Of a stretch of 64,000 bases of DNA, positions 1-9,356 are shown one piece after another. The stretch covers positions 2,914,001-2,978,000 of the forward strand of contig NZ_CP127409.1 of the NCBI RefSeq assembly GCF_030291135.1, read 5' to 3'. Position numbers and translations under genes: made by a program. The notes under the pieces were generated by a model that was not told the DNA's origin, searched no databases, and saw only the letters and a program-made list of their open reading frames with translations. The stretch is from Rhodanobacter thiooxydans. Lineage in GTDB: Bacteria > Pseudomonadota > Gammaproteobacteria > Xanthomonadales > Rhodanobacteraceae. How positions within the stretch are numbered: the stretch's first letter is position 1; the number at the start of each line of letters is the position of its first letter.

Positions 1-367
1 GGCCCTTGGCCACGTCGGAGCGGGTCAGCACCACCTCGGCGCCCATCGCCTTCAGGTTGAAGATCTTCTCGCGGCTCATCTTGTCCGGCACCACCAGGAT
101 CAGCCGGTAACCTTTCTGCTGCGCGACCAGCGCCAGGCCCAGGCCGGTGTTGCCGGCAGTGCCCTCGACCAGGATGTCGCCCGGGCGGATGCGGCCGTCC
201 TTCTCGGCGCCCTCGATCATCGACAGGCCGATGCGGTCCTTGATCGAGCCGCCGGGGTTGGTGCTCTCCAGCTTGAGGAACAGCGAGCACGGCCCGGTGT
301 CCAGGCGCTGCGCGCGCACCATCGGGGTACGTCCGATCAGTTCGAGGACACTCTGGTGGACCGTCAT
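1..367 (-). CDS. Cysteine synthase / cystathionine beta-synthase, N-terminal part (runs off window)
   Basis: PLP-dependent beta-replacement enzyme of the cysteine synthase/cystathionine beta-synthase fold. Only the first 122 residues lie in the window. The N-terminus has the ELIGRTPMV motif, the PLP lysine in NPGGSIKDRIG (about Lys43) and the substrate loop EGTAGNTGLG. Plain CysK usually has EPTSGNTG at the loop, so this variant leans to the cystathionine-beta-synthase-like branch, but the C-terminus needed to decide is absent. The start is the ATG complement at 365-367. The gene lies downstream of the small YdcH-like gene, separated by a hairpin. Confidence 0.85.
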   Translation of the reverse strand, partial: MTVHQSVLELIGRTPMVRAQRLDTGPCSLFLKLESTNPGGSIKDRIGLSMIEGAEKDGRIRPGDILVEGTAGNTGLGLALVAQQKGYRLILVVPDKMSREKIFNLKAMGAEVVLTRSDVAKG

Positions 368-452
368 GGGGGCTCCGTCGCTGGGCGCAGCCGCGGGCGA
401 TACCGCCGCTGCAGGATCGCCATGATAACCGCTCGACCCGGCCGCACGCCGC

Positions 453-510
453 AAACGCGGCGGCCCCGGCACCCTTCCCGATAGGCAGGGAAGAGCCCGG
501 GGCCGCGTTC
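453..510 (-). terminator. GC-rich compound hairpin between two minus-strand genes
   Basis: The arms AACGCGG...CCCCGG and CCGGGGCCGCGTT pair around an inner CTTCCC/GGGAAG helix. This makes a long stem-loop 17 bases after the stop of the YdcH-like gene and 86 bases before the synthase start. No T-tract follows on the minus strand, so a factor-independent terminator is uncertain. It may instead be an RNA-stabilising or attenuating structure. Confidence 0.4.
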
Positions 511-526
511 GCGTGAAGCAGCAGGG

Positions 527-754
527 TCAGTGGATGAGGTGCGCCCGATCCACCCACATGCGCTCGAGTCGCGCCTTGGCCAGCAGTTTCTCCTTCTTCA
601 TGCTGGCGAGGGTGACATCGTCGATGGGCAGCACGCCGATATCGGCGTCGTGCACCTTGCTGTCGAGTTCCCGATGATGCTGGTAGAGCCGCCGGAATTC
701 GGCGTCGGCCTTCATCAATGCCTCGACATCATCACGCTGCTGGTTTTCAAACAT
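527..754 (-). CDS. Small YdcH-like (DUF465) protein
   Basis: 75-residue charged helical protein beginning MFENQQRDDVEAL. It contains the pattern typical of YdcH/DUF465 proteins: a helix around FRRLYQHHRELD, a short linker and a second helix with MKKEKLLAKARLERM. Such proteins are small soluble alpha-hairpins of unknown function. A longer frame exists, but the ATG at 754 is preceded by GAGGAGG eight bases upstream and gives the usual family length, so it is preferred. No partner is evident from the neighbours. Confidence 0.8.
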   Translation of the reverse strand: MFENQQRDDVEALMKADAEFRRLYQHHRELDSKVHDADIGVLPIDDVTLASMKKEKLLAKARLERMWVDRAHLIH

Positions 755-865
755 GATCCGACCTCCTCGCGAGTTGACGTGCGGATGCGACAGGAGCATC
801 CGCAGACGATGAACGCATGCGCGCACCCCGCCACCCACGCCGGATGACCGGGACGCAGGGGAAGC

Positions 866-1006
866 ATGAAAACGTGGGATAAGCGCATGGTTCGAGTCAG
901 TGACCCACAAGGCCTGGATGCCTCGTGGGACTTCGACCCTACTCCGCCGCCAGAGGGGCCGCAAGCCTTTCGGAAGACTCTTCACGAAACCCGGAAATTC
1001 ACGTGA
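866..1006 (+). CDS. Possible 46-residue ORF of unknown function
   Basis: Short frame starting MKTWDKRMVRVSD and ending ETRKFT, with an AGGGGA ribosome-binding sequence just before its ATG. It lies in the 350-base gap between the YdcH-like gene and the coiled-coil gene and on the opposite strand to both. It is proline- and charge-rich with no membrane segment or signal peptide. No family is recognised. The good ribosome site is the only support; it could be chance. Confidence 0.3.
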   Translation: MKTWDKRMVRVSDPQGLDASWDFDPTPPPEGPQAFRKTLHETRKFT

Positions 1007-1106
1007 AAAAGCTGTCAGAACAGTATTTTACAATTGACTGACCGAAGTCCCCGGCAATCCCGCCCGAGGCCGCGGCAGGGCGCAGTTGCGTCCTGCCGGG
1101 AGCGTC

Positions 1107-1745
1107 TCAGGGATGCTGTTTCGACGTGTCCGGGCCCGCCTCGGCGGCCTTGTCGGCTTCCATCTGCGAACGCATCGCCTTGGCCGCCTGGGCCGCCAGC
1201 TCGGCCTGGCGCTTGGCGGCCCTGGCCACCTTGCTCTGCGCCGCCGCCAGCTTTTTCGCCCGCTCGGCTTCGGCACGCGCCTGGTCGGCCGCCTGCGAGT
1301 ATTCCTGTCCCTGTGCCTGCAACCGGGCGGCCTCTTCCTGCGCCAGCTGGTACTGCAGGCGCTGGCGCTCCAGTTCGCGCCGCGCCAGTTCAGCATCGCG
1401 CCGGCTGTTGTCGAGCAGGATCTGGTCGTGCTCGCGGTCGAGCTGGGTCAGCTTGAGCTGGGCGTCCTGCAGTTGCGCGGCAGTTTTGGCCAGATCGACC
1501 CGGCGCTCGGCCAGGTACAACGCGTGCGGCCGCTCGCGCGAGCTGGCCTGGGCCAGCCGGTTGATCGCGTCGCGGGCGCGCGCCTGTTCGGCCTGCGCGT
1601 AGCTGCCCATGCCGGGATCGTTGGCAAGCTGGTCGAGGCTGCCGGTCAACCGGCTGATGTCGATGTCGTCCTGCCGGGCGTGCGCCGACCCCAGGGTGGC
1701 CAGCACCAGAGCGACCGCGGCAAGGATGGCAGTGGAGCGCTTCAT
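1107..1745 (-). CDS. Periplasmic coiled-coil protein (DUF4398-type partner)
   Basis: 212 residues. A cleavable signal peptide (MKRSTAILAAVALVLATLGSAHA) is followed by a nearly continuous Ala/Gln/Arg/Glu-rich coiled coil from about residue 45 to 195. It has no enzyme motif. Its ATG overlaps the stop of the upstream lipoprotein gene by four bases (ATGA), so the pair is translationally coupled and probably acts together in the envelope. In related proteobacteria such pairs (DUF4398 lipoprotein plus coiled-coil protein, sometimes followed by an OmpA-like protein) are common, but their role is not established. Confidence 0.75.
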   Translation of the reverse strand: MKRSTAILAAVALVLATLGSAHARQDDIDISRLTGSLDQLANDPGMGSYAQAEQARARDAINRLAQASSRERPHALYLAERRVDLAKTAAQLQDAQLKLTQLDREHDQILLDNSRRDAELARRELERQRLQYQLAQEEAARLQAQGQEYSQAADQARAEAERAKKLAAAQSKVARAAKRQAELAAQAAKAMRSQMEADKAAEAGPDTSKQHP

Positions 1746-2302
1746 GGCTGGCCTCCATGGGAGTTCGCGGCGGGTTGCTGGACGGTGTCGGGTACGGTCT
1801 GGAAACCGTCAGCCGGCGGCGCGGACAGGACCGACGACGACGGCGCCGGCATGTCCGCGGGCGGCGCGACGCTGGACGGTGGCGGTGGTGACGGCGCCGC
1901 CTGGGCGGCGGCCGCGGCCTGTTCGCCCTGTTGCCGCAGGCGGGTGTTTTCCTGCACCTTGCTCTGGATCTGCGCCCGCGCCGCACCCAGCCGGGCCTTG
2001 GCCTGGGCCAGCTCGGCGTCGGCCCGCGACTCCTCGGCCAGGCTCGCCGCGTCGGCGTACTTGCGCTCGGCCATGGCCGCCTGCGCCAGCTGGAACTTGT
2101 CCTGCGCGAAGCCCAGGTCGACCGGCGCATAATCCGCCGCCCCCGCATCGCGGGCCATCTGCAGCTGGGTCTGCGCCATGTTCATCGAGTCATTCGGCGG
2201 CGGCACCGAGGCGCAGCCGGTCAGCGCCAGGGCCAGTACCAGGAAGGCCAGGGCCGTGCGGATACGGCGCGGGGATCCGGCCGGCGGGGAAAAGATGTAC
2301 AT
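1742..2302 (-). CDS. DUF4398-type lipoprotein
   Basis: 186-residue predicted outer-membrane or periplasmic lipoprotein. The lipobox LTGC puts the acylated cysteine at about residue 30. A helical hairpin with the repeated pattern A..Y.P..L..A..K...A resembles DUF4398. The last 60 residues are a Pro/Ala/Ser-rich tail. The start at 2302 is chosen because AGGA lies five bases upstream; ATGs at 2314 and 2344 have no ribosome site and lengthen the signal sequence. It is the first gene of a coupled pair with the coiled-coil gene. Confidence 0.75.
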   Translation of the reverse strand: MYIFSPPAGSPRRIRTALAFLVLALALTGCASVPPPNDSMNMAQTQLQMARDAGAADYAPVDLGFAQDKFQLAQAAMAERKYADAASLAEESRADAELAQAKARLGAARAQIQSKVQENTRLRQQGEQAAAAAQAAPSPPPPSSVAPPADMPAPSSSVLSAPPADGFQTVPDTVQQPAANSHGGQP

Positions 2303-2386
2303 CACAATCCTCATGGTGTGTCGCAGCGTATTGTGGGCAGGCATAATCCATCATTGCAACGCGCATTTCGCAAACAGGGGACTTTC

Positions 2387-3499
2387 GTGGATATCGGTTA
2401 TTTCCTCAAGCTCATGGTAGACAAGGGCGCGTCGGACATGTTCCTGTCCACCGGCGCCCCGGTGAATATCAAGGTCGAGGGCAAGCTGTATCCGCTTGGC
2501 AACACCGGCCTGCCCGGCGGCATGGTCAAGAAGATCGCCTATTCGCTGATGGACGAGGGCCAGGTGCCGCAGTTCGAGCGCGACCTGGAGCTGAACATGG
2601 CGCTGGCGGTGAAGGAAGCCGGCCGTTTCCGCATCAACGTGTTCAAGCAGCGCGGCGAAGTGGGCATGGTGATCCGCGCGATCAAGAGCGAGATCCCCAG
2701 CATCGACCAGCTGCAGCTGCCCGGCATCTTCCGCGACCTGATCATGGAGCCGCGCGGGCTGATCCTGGTGGTCGGCGCCACCGGCTCGGGCAAGTCGACC
2801 ACGCTGGCGGCGATGCTCGACCAGCGCAACACCAACTCGGCCGGCCACATCCTCACCATCGAGGATCCGATCGAATACCTGCACCGGCACAAGAAGTCGA
2901 TCGTCAACCAGCGCGAGGTGGGGCTGGACACGCACAGCTACCACGAGGCACTGAAGAACGCGATGCGCGAAGCGCCGGACGTGATCATGATCGGCGAGAT
3001 CCGCGACACCGACACGATGGAGGCGGCCATTGCCTTCTCCGAGACCGGCCACCTGTGCCTGGCCACGCTGCACTCCAACAACGCCGACCAGACGCTGGAG
3101 CGCATCCTCAACTTCTTCCCCGAATCGGCGCACAAGAACGTGCTGATGAACCTGGCGCTGAACCTGCGCGCGGTGATCAGCCAGCGCCTGGTGCTTGGCA
3201 AGGACGGCCGCCGCATCCCGGCCGCCGAAGTGCTGCTGAACACCCCGCTGATCCGCGACATGATCCGCCGCGGCCAGATCCACGAGATCAAGGAGGCGAT
3301 GGACCGCAGCCTGCAGGAAGGCATGCAGACCTTCGACCAGTCGCTGTACAAGCTGTACAAGGAAGGCCGCGTGGAACTGGAAGAGGCGCTCAACAAGTCC
3401 GATTCGCGCGACGGCCTGGCGCTGAAGATCCGCCTCGCCGAAGGCGGTTCCGACAACCCGGAACTGGCCGGCAACGATCCGTACGGCATGGGCTTCTGA
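2387..3499 (+). CDS. pilU: Type IV pilus retraction ATPase PilU
   Basis: 370-residue hexameric AAA+ motor of the PilT/PilU family, which powers type IV pilus retraction for twitching motility and DNA uptake. Visible motifs are Walker A GATGSGKST (about residue 130), the Asp box around TIEDPIEYLH, Walker B VIMIGEIRD, and the His box LATLHSNN. The extended C-terminus (KSDSRDGLALKIRL) and the lack of PilT's usual companion features fit PilU. The start is GTG at 2387, with AGGGG six bases upstream; the frame is open further 5' but antisense to the lipoprotein gene. pilT, usually just upstream, is not here, so this copy stands alone. Confidence 0.9.
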   Translation: MDIGYFLKLMVDKGASDMFLSTGAPVNIKVEGKLYPLGNTGLPGGMVKKIAYSLMDEGQVPQFERDLELNMALAVKEAGRFRINVFKQRGEVGMVIRAIKSEIPSIDQLQLPGIFRDLIMEPRGLILVVGATGSGKSTTLAAMLDQRNTNSAGHILTIEDPIEYLHRHKKSIVNQREVGLDTHSYHEALKNAMREAPDVIMIGEIRDTDTMEAAIAFSETGHLCLATLHSNNADQTLERILNFFPESAHKNVLMNLALNLRAVISQRLVLGKDGRRIPAAEVLLNTPLIRDMIRRGQIHEIKEAMDRSLQEGMQTFDQSLYKLYKEGRVELEEALNKSDSRDGLALKIRLAEGGSDNPELAGNDPYGMGF

Positions 3500-3573
3500 G
3501 TTGCGGGAAGCGGGAATGGAGAACAGCAACAGCGTGCCCCGCTCCTGACCCTTCCCTGTTCCCTACTCCCCGC

Positions 3574-4236
3574 TCAAGGCGCATCCGGCTGTGCTTCCGG
3601 CGCCGCGCGCTGGAACGCTTCCAGCTCGGTGCAGGAGTGATAGATGCGCGCGATGGTCGGGTAGTCGTCCAGCGGCAGCTTCCAGCGCAGCGCGTTGTAG
3701 ACCTGCGGGACCAGGCACGCATCGGCCATGCCCGGCGTCTCGCCGTGGCAATAACGGCCGGTCGCCACGCTGTCGTGCAGGATCGCCTCGATCGCCTGGA
3801 AGCCCACGCCGATCCAGTGTCGCGACCACGCCGCACGCTGCTCCTCGTCGGCTCCGAACTGCGCTTCCAGCTGCTGCAGCACGCGCAGGTTGCCCAGCGG
3901 ATGGATGTCGCAACACACCGCCATCGCCAGCGAGCGCACCTGCGCGCGGCCACGCGCATCGACCGGCAGCAGGGCCGTTTCCAGCTCCGGGTGCATCTCG
4001 TCGAGGTATTCCATGATCGCCAGCGACTGTGTGATCACGCGGTCGCCGTCGAGCAGGCAAGGCACCATTTCCTGCGGGTTGAGCACACGGTAATCGGCCG
4101 CATGCTGCTCGCCGCCGTCGCGCACCAGGTGCACCGGCCGCGTCTCGTACTCGAGCCCCTTCAGATTCAGCGCGATGCGCACGCGATACGCGGCACTGGA
4201 ACGCCAGTAGCCATAGAGCACCAGACTGCCAGCCAT
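3574..4236 (-). CDS. maiA: Maleylacetoacetate isomerase
   Basis: 220-residue zeta-class glutathione transferase that isomerises 4-maleylacetoacetate to 4-fumarylacetoacetate, the fifth step of tyrosine breakdown. The N-terminal thioredoxin-like domain carries the zeta signature YWRSSAAYRVRIALN (glutathione-activating serines). The helical domain contains the family's CDIHPLGNLRVL. The ATG at 4236 follows a GGGGGGA ribosome site. The other pathway enzymes (hppD, hmgA, fahA) form an operon at 25.2-28.6 kb, so this step is encoded about 21 kb away. The gene is convergent with pilU. Confidence 0.9.
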   Translation of the reverse strand: MAGSLVLYGYWRSSAAYRVRIALNLKGLEYETRPVHLVRDGGEQHAADYRVLNPQEMVPCLLDGDRVITQSLAIMEYLDEMHPELETALLPVDARGRAQVRSLAMAVCCDIHPLGNLRVLQQLEAQFGADEEQRAAWSRHWIGVGFQAIEAILHDSVATGRYCHGETPGMADACLVPQVYNALRWKLPLDDYPTIARIYHSCTELEAFQRAAPEAQPDAP

Positions 4237-4406
4237 GAGCCATCCCCCCTGACGGATACCGCAGTTTGCCACAGTGTGAACCGGGCGCATGGCGCGCCGC
4301 AACGCGTTCCGATGGCCACTGGCGTTTGCATCGATACCCGGCGGGCCGGACAATAGGCGGTTGCCGCCCCATCGGGGCGTTCCCGACCCATTACCGGAGT
4401 GCCGCC

Positions 4407-5591
4407 GTGTCAGTCATCCGCATGAGTGACCTCGATTTGCGCGACCAGCGCGTGCTGATCCGCGAAGACCTGAACGTGCCGATCGACGACCACGGCCGGA
4501 TCACCTCCACCCAGCGCCTCGACGCCGCGCTGCCGACGATCCGCGCCGCCCGCGACGCCGGCGCCAAGGTGATGGTGATCTCGCACCTGGGCCGGCCCAA
4601 GGAAGGCCAGTTCGATGCCGAGTCCTCGCTGGCACCGGTGGCGCTGTGGCTGAGCAGCCAGCTGGACCAGCCGGTACGGCTGATAGCCGACTACCTGGTC
4701 AACGGCGTGGAGGTCGCGGCCGGCGACGTGGTGCTGCTGGAAAACTGCCGCATGAACGTCGGCGAGGGCAAGGACGACGAGGCGCTGGCAAAGAAGTACG
4801 CCGCGCTGTGCGACATCTTCGTGATGGACGCGTTCGGCACCGCGCACCGCGCGCAGGCCTCCACCCATGGCGTGATCAGGTACGCCCCGATCGCCGCCGC
4901 CGGCCCGCTGCTGTGTGCCGAACTGGACGCACTGGGCAAGGCGCTGGAACACCCGGCGCATCCGCTGCTGGCGATCGTGGCCGGCTCCAAGGTGTCGACC
5001 AAGCTGACCCTGCTCGACAACCTGATCGGCAAGGTCGACCAGTTGATCGTGGGCGGCGGCATCGCCAACACCTTCATCGCCGCGATGGGCCACTCGGTCG
5101 GCAACTCGCTGGTGGAGATGGATCTGCTCGACGCGGCGAAGAAGGTACTGGCCGACGCCAAACGCCGCGGCGCCGAGGTGCCGATGCCGGTCGACGTGGT
5201 AGTGGCGCCGGCGTTCTCCGCGCAGGCGCCGGCCACGATCAAGCCGGTCGACCAGGTCGGGCCGGACGAGATGATTCTCGACATCGGCCCGCAGACCGCC
5301 GCGCTGTATGCCGCGCTGATCGCCAGGGCCGGCACCGTGGTGTGGAACGGCCCGGTCGGCGTGTTCGAGTTCGACGCGTTCGGCAAGGGCACCGAGACGC
5401 TGGCGCGGGCGATTGCCGCGTCGAACGCGTTCTCGATCGCCGGCGGCGGCGATACCCTGGCCGCGGTCGACAAGTACGGCATCGCCGATCAGGTTTCCTA
5501 CATCTCCACCGGCGGCGGCGCGTTCCTGGAGTTCCTCGAAGGCAAGGAACTGCCGGCGGTCACCGCGCTGAAGGCACGAGCCGCGAAGTAA
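4407..5591 (+). CDS. pgk: Phosphoglycerate kinase
   Basis: 394 residues. Transfers phosphate between 1,3-bisphosphoglycerate and ADP in glycolysis and gluconeogenesis. The N-lobe has the substrate-binding signature [12 protein letters not shown] and the HLGRP loop. The C-lobe carries the nucleotide site GGGIANTF and the glycine-rich GGGDTLAAV and [17 protein letters not shown]. The start is GTG at 4407, with GGAG seven bases upstream. The resulting N-terminus [11 protein letters not shown] aligns with E. coli Pgk, so the later ATG at 4422 is not used. The stop overlaps the next start by one base (TAATG). Confidence 0.95.
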   Translation: MSVIRMSDLDLRDQRVLIREDLNVPIDDHGRITSTQRLDAALPTIRAARDAGAKVMVISHLGRPKEGQFDAESSLAPVALWLSSQLDQPVRLIADYLVNGVEVAAGDVVLLENCRMNVGEGKDDEALAKKYAALCDIFVMDAFGTAHRAQASTHGVIRYAPIAAAGPLLCAELDALGKALEHPAHPLLAIVAGSKVSTKLTLLDNLIGKVDQLIVGGGIANTFIAAMGHSVGNSLVEMDLLDAAKKVLADAKRRGAEVPMPVDVVVAPAFSAQAPATIKPVDQVGPDEMILDIGPQTAALYAALIARAGTVVWNGPVGVFEFDAFGKGTETLARAIAASNAFSIAGGGDTLAAVDKYGIADQVSYISTGGGAFLEFLEGKELPAVTALKARAAK

Positions 5592-6229
5592 TGCTCTGCC
5601 TGTTCGACCTCGACGGCACCCTGATCGATTCCGAACACGGCATCACCACCTGCGTGAAACATGCGCTGGCGCGGCTGGACGTGCCGGTACCCGCACACGA
5701 GGAACTGCGCCGCTGGATCGGCCCGCCGTTGCGGCACAGCTTCGCGCCGCTGCTGGACCACGACGCCGAGCGCATCGAGGCGGCGGTGAAGTACTACCAC
5801 GAGCGCTTCGACACGCTGGGCTGGCGCGAACACGCCGTCTATCCGGGTATCGAGGCACTGATCGGGCAGTTGCGCAGCGCCGGTCACCGGCTCGCCGTGG
5901 TCACCGGCAAGCCGCAACATCACGCCGCACCGATCGTCGAGCAACTGCCGTTCGGGGCGATGTTCGAACGCCTGTACGGCCCGCATCCCGGCAGCGCGCA
6001 CAGCGAGAAGGCCACGATGATCGCCGAGGCACTGGCCGATTTCGGCACCGAACCGGCCGATGCGGTGATGATCGGCGACCGCCACTTCGACATCGACGGC
6101 GCGGTTGCCAACCAGGTGCGCGGCTTCGGTGTGCTGTGGGGTTTCGGCGGCCGCGCGGAACTGGAGCAGGCCGGCGCCGATGCCGTTGCGGCGACGCCGG
6201 ACGAACTGGCCCGGCTGCTGTTCGCCTGA
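5591..6229 (+). CDS. HAD-family phosphatase (phosphoglycolate phosphatase-like)
   Basis: 212-residue haloacid-dehalogenase hydrolase. Motif I is FDLDGTLIDS with both catalytic aspartates, motif II is VVTGK, and motif III/IV ends in MIGDRHFDIDGA. A helical cap of about 70 residues follows motif I. These features fit the Gph/PGMB-like group acting on small phosphate esters. The start overlaps the pgk stop, so the two are co-translated. That hints at a housekeeping role near the phosphoglycerate node, but the substrate cannot be read from sequence. Confidence 0.85.
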   Translation: MLCLFDLDGTLIDSEHGITTCVKHALARLDVPVPAHEELRRWIGPPLRHSFAPLLDHDAERIEAAVKYYHERFDTLGWREHAVYPGIEALIGQLRSAGHRLAVVTGKPQHHAAPIVEQLPFGAMFERLYGPHPGSAHSEKATMIAEALADFGTEPADAVMIGDRHFDIDGAVANQVRGFGVLWGFGGRAELEQAGADAVAATPDELARLLFA

Positions 6230-6240
6230 GCTTGCCGGTG

Positions 6241-6278
6241 CACAAAAAAAGCCGCGGCGTGCCGCGGCTTTTTTTGTG
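6241..6278. terminator. Bidirectional intrinsic terminator
   Basis: Perfect inverted repeat GCCGCGGC-GT-GCCGCGGC flanked by seven A on the left and seven T on the right. It works on both strands, ending the pgk-phosphatase unit on the plus strand and the transketolase gene on the minus strand. Confidence 0.92.
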
Positions 6279-6295
6279 GCTGAAGGAACTCGCGC

Positions 6296-8305
6296 CTAGC
6301 GCACGACGCGCTTCACCGCATCGATCACGTGCGCCACGGTGAAACCGAAATGCTCGAACAGCTGCGGCGCGGGGGCGGAAGCGCCGAACGTAGTCATGCC
6401 GACCACCTCGCCGTCCAGGCCCACGTACTTGCGCCAGAAGTCGGCGGTCGCCGCCTCCACCGCCACACGGGCGCGGCACCAGAGCGGCAGCACGCCTTCG
6501 CGGTATTCCAGCGGCTGCGCGTCGAACACCTCGGTGCACGGCATCGACACCACGCGCACGGCCACGCCCTGCTGGGCCAGCGCGCGCGAGGCTTCCATCG
6601 CCAGCTCCACTTCCGAGCCGGTGGCGATCAGGATCGCCTGGAACTTCGTGTCCAGCGGATCAGACAGCACGTAACCGCCGCGCTGGATATCGGCCACCTG
6701 CTGCGCGCTGCGCTGCTGATGCCTGAGATTCTGCCGCGAGAAGATCAGGCACGACGGCGCGCCCTTGCGCTCGATTGCCGCCTTCCACGACGCGGCCGAC
6801 TCCACCGCATCGCACGGACGCCACAGCTGGTTGTTCGGGATGTAGCGCAGGCTGGCCATGTGCTCGACCGGCTGATGGGTCGGGCCGTCCTCGCCCAGGC
6901 CGATCGAGTCGTGCGTGTAGACGTGGATGGCGTGGGCCGGGATCAGCGCGCTCATGCGCACCGCGTTGCGCGCGTAGTCGGAGAACACCAGGAAGGTGGC
7001 GTCATACGGAATGAAGCCGCCGTGCAGGGCAAGACCATTCGCGATCGCGGTCATGCCAAACTCGCGCACGCCGTAGTAGACGTAGTTGCCCTTGCCGCCG
7101 GCGCTGTCGCCGTTGCCGGCGTCGAGGCTGCCCTTCCACTTGGTGAGGTTGGAGCCGGCCAGGTCGGCCGAGCCGCCGATCAGCTCCGGCAGCAGCGGGC
7201 CGAACGCGTCCAGCGTCATCTGCGAGGCCTTGCGCGAGGCCACTTCCGGGCCTTCCGCCTGCAGCTTGGCGATATACGCCTGCGACTTCGCGGCCCAGTC
7301 CGCCGGCAGCTCGCCGCTCATGCGGCGGCTGAACTCAGCAGCCAGCTCCGGATGGGCGGCGGCGTATTTCGCGAAGGCGTCGTTCCATACCTGCTCGGCT
7401 TCGCTGCCCGCCTTGCGATGATCCCAGCCGGCATAAATGTCGGCCGGGATCTCGAACGGCGCGTACTTCCAGCCCAGTTGTTCGCGCGCAGCGGCGATCT
7501 CGTCCTTGCCCAGCGCGGCGCCGTGGCTTTCTTCCTTGCCCTGCTTGTTCGGCGCGCCAAAACCGATGATGGTCTTGGCGCAGATCAGGGTGGGCTTGTC
7601 GTGCTGCGCGGTGGCGCTGGCGATCGCTTTCTTGATGGCCTCGGCGTCATGCCCGTCGACGCCGCGGATCACGTTCCAGCCATAGGCCTCGAAGCGCGCC
7701 GGTGTGTCGTCGGTGAACCAGCCGTGCACTTCGCCGTCGATCGAGATGCCGTTGTCGTCGTAGATCGCCACCAGCTTGCCCAGCTGCCAGGTACCGGCCA
7801 GCGAGGCGACTTCGTGCGAGATGCCTTCCATCAGGCAACCGTCGCCGAGGAAGACGTAAGTGTGATGGTCGACCACGTCGTGACCGGGGCGGTTGAAATG
7901 CGCCGCCAGCACCTTCTCCGCCAGCGCAAAGCCCACCGCGTTGGCCAGGCCCTGGCCGAGCGGGCCGGTGGTGGTTTCCACTCCCGGCGTTTCGCTGGCT
8001 TCCGGGTGGCCGGCAGTCTTCGAATGCAACTGGCGGAAGCGCTTCAGCTGATCCATCGGCAGGTCGAAGCCGGTCAGGTGCAGCAGCGCGTACTGCAGCA
8101 TCGAGCCGTGGCCGTTGGAGAGCACGAAGCGGTCGCGGTTGAACCACTTCGGATTGGCCGGATTGAAGTGGAGGAAATCGTTCCACAGCACCTCGGCGAG
8201 GTCGGCCATGCCCATCGGCATGCCCGGATGACCGGATTTGGCCGCTTCCACGGCGTCCATGGCAAGGGCTCGCACGGCATTGGCGAGTTCGCGGCGGGTG
8301 GTCAT
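6296..8305 (-). CDS. tkt: Transketolase
   Basis: 669-residue thiamine-diphosphate enzyme moving two-carbon units between ketose and aldose phosphates in the pentose-phosphate pathway. The Pyr and PP domains are complete: SGHPGMPMG near the start, the ThDP motif [12 protein letters not shown]...NN-like region around residues 155-190, [14 protein letters not shown], and the conserved [16 protein letters not shown]. The ATG at 8305 has GGAG eight bases upstream and gives the standard N-terminus [14 protein letters not shown]; an ATG 11 codons upstream lacks a ribosome site. It is part of the central-carbon cluster with pgk, aldolase, pyk and gapA. Confidence 0.95.
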   Translation of the reverse strand: MTTRRELANAVRALAMDAVEAAKSGHPGMPMGMADLAEVLWNDFLHFNPANPKWFNRDRFVLSNGHGSMLQYALLHLTGFDLPMDQLKRFRQLHSKTAGHPEASETPGVETTTGPLGQGLANAVGFALAEKVLAAHFNRPGHDVVDHHTYVFLGDGCLMEGISHEVASLAGTWQLGKLVAIYDDNGISIDGEVHGWFTDDTPARFEAYGWNVIRGVDGHDAEAIKKAIASATAQHDKPTLICAKTIIGFGAPNKQGKEESHGAALGKDEIAAAREQLGWKYAPFEIPADIYAGWDHRKAGSEAEQVWNDAFAKYAAAHPELAAEFSRRMSGELPADWAAKSQAYIAKLQAEGPEVASRKASQMTLDAFGPLLPELIGGSADLAGSNLTKWKGSLDAGNGDSAGGKGNYVYYGVREFGMTAIANGLALHGGFIPYDATFLVFSDYARNAVRMSALIPAHAIHVYTHDSIGLGEDGPTHQPVEHMASLRYIPNNQLWRPCDAVESAASWKAAIERKGAPSCLIFSRQNLRHQQRSAQQVADIQRGGYVLSDPLDTKFQAILIATGSEVELAMEASRALAQQGVAVRVVSMPCTEVFDAQPLEYREGVLPLWCRARVAVEAATADFWRKYVGLDGEVVGMTTFGASAPAPQLFEHFGFTVAHVIDAVKRVVR

Positions 8306-8534
8306 CGGGCAGTCTCCGGGGGGTGCAAAAGCGCCCATTGTCGCCGATCCGGCCCGGCGCTGTCGCCCACGACTGCGGAATTAATCACCGCTTAACCCCG
8401 CACCATACGGTTCGGCGAGCTTCAGCCTCGCCCCATTATCACTACGCCCCGCAGCGCCATCCCCGGGCGCTGCCCGACCGCGCGGGTCCTTTCCCATGAC
8501 CGCCGGCCCGGTCCAAAAAAGAGGAGTACTCACC

Positions 8535-9188
8535 ATGAAAAAGACACTTCTTGCACTCGCCATCACCTCCACTGCCCTGTGCACCCTGCCGGCCTTCGCG
8601 CAGGACAGCCAGGTCGCCCCGACCGCCACGGACAGCACGGCCACCGCCGGCGGCAATTTCCAGCCGTCCCAGCCAATCGGCAGCGGCAACTGGTTCATCA
8701 ACGGCAGCGTCGGCCAGGCGCACATGCGCGTGGGCCCATACGCCGACCATCCGACCACCTACGCGCTCAACGGCGGCTATCGCTGGAAGGTCGGCCCGGA
8801 CCTGGGCCTGGGCGTGGAGCTCGGCTACAACGACCTGGGCAACTTCAAGCTGAAGAATGCGTTCAACAGCAACGACGTCAACCTGACCGAGCGCCGCAAC
8901 GCGCTGCGCGGCTGGACCGCCGGCGTCAACGGCAAGATCAATGTCTGGCAGGGCCTGTACGTCAGCGGCCGCACCGGCGTGTACGGCTGGCGCGGTCATG
9001 GCTACGCCAACCAGGACATCAACCGCCACAAGCTGGACCAGGTCGACTGGTACGCCGGCGTGGGTACCGGCTACGACTTCAGCGAGCACTTCGGGCTGGG
9101 TCTTTCGTACGACTACTACCGTGCGAACAAGGACCACATCAAGTTGAGTTCCGATACGGCGTCGCTGACCGCGGAATACCGCTTTTGA
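8535..9188 (+). CDS. Outer-membrane beta-barrel protein, copy 1
   Basis: 217 residues. The signal peptide ends at AFA-Q (about residue 23) and is followed by a 25-residue Ala/Thr/Ser-rich linker. The remainder is an eight-stranded OmpA/OmpX-like barrel rich in alternating aromatic and glycine residues, ending in the C-terminal Phe of the Bam signal (AEYRF). A strong ribosome site GAGGAG precedes the ATG. The next gene is a paralogue: both share WFINGS/N, YALNGGYRW and GYNDLGN at the same spacing. Function unknown; small barrels of this type serve adhesion, stress or structural roles. Confidence 0.85.
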   Translation: MKKTLLALAITSTALCTLPAFAQDSQVAPTATDSTATAGGNFQPSQPIGSGNWFINGSVGQAHMRVGPYADHPTTYALNGGYRWKVGPDLGLGVELGYNDLGNFKLKNAFNSNDVNLTERRNALRGWTAGVNGKINVWQGLYVSGRTGVYGWRGHGYANQDINRHKLDQVDWYAGVGTGYDFSEHFGLGLSYDYYRANKDHIKLSSDTASLTAEYRF

Positions 9189-9356
9189 GGCCGGTGTCGA
9201 ATTAACTCAAGCTTAATACTGAACTAACCGGTATTGAATCTTCCGGCATCCACCCCATCTAAGTACCCGGGTGCCACCGCCTCATTGGCAGCACACCACC
9301 AGCAGCGGCCATTCCCCCTGTGGGCCGACTGCCATGACAACAACTGGAGAAGCTCC

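Noticed and set aside
2351..3529. Minus-strand frame opposite pilU
   Set aside because: Antisense shadow of PilU, no ribosome site, no family pattern.
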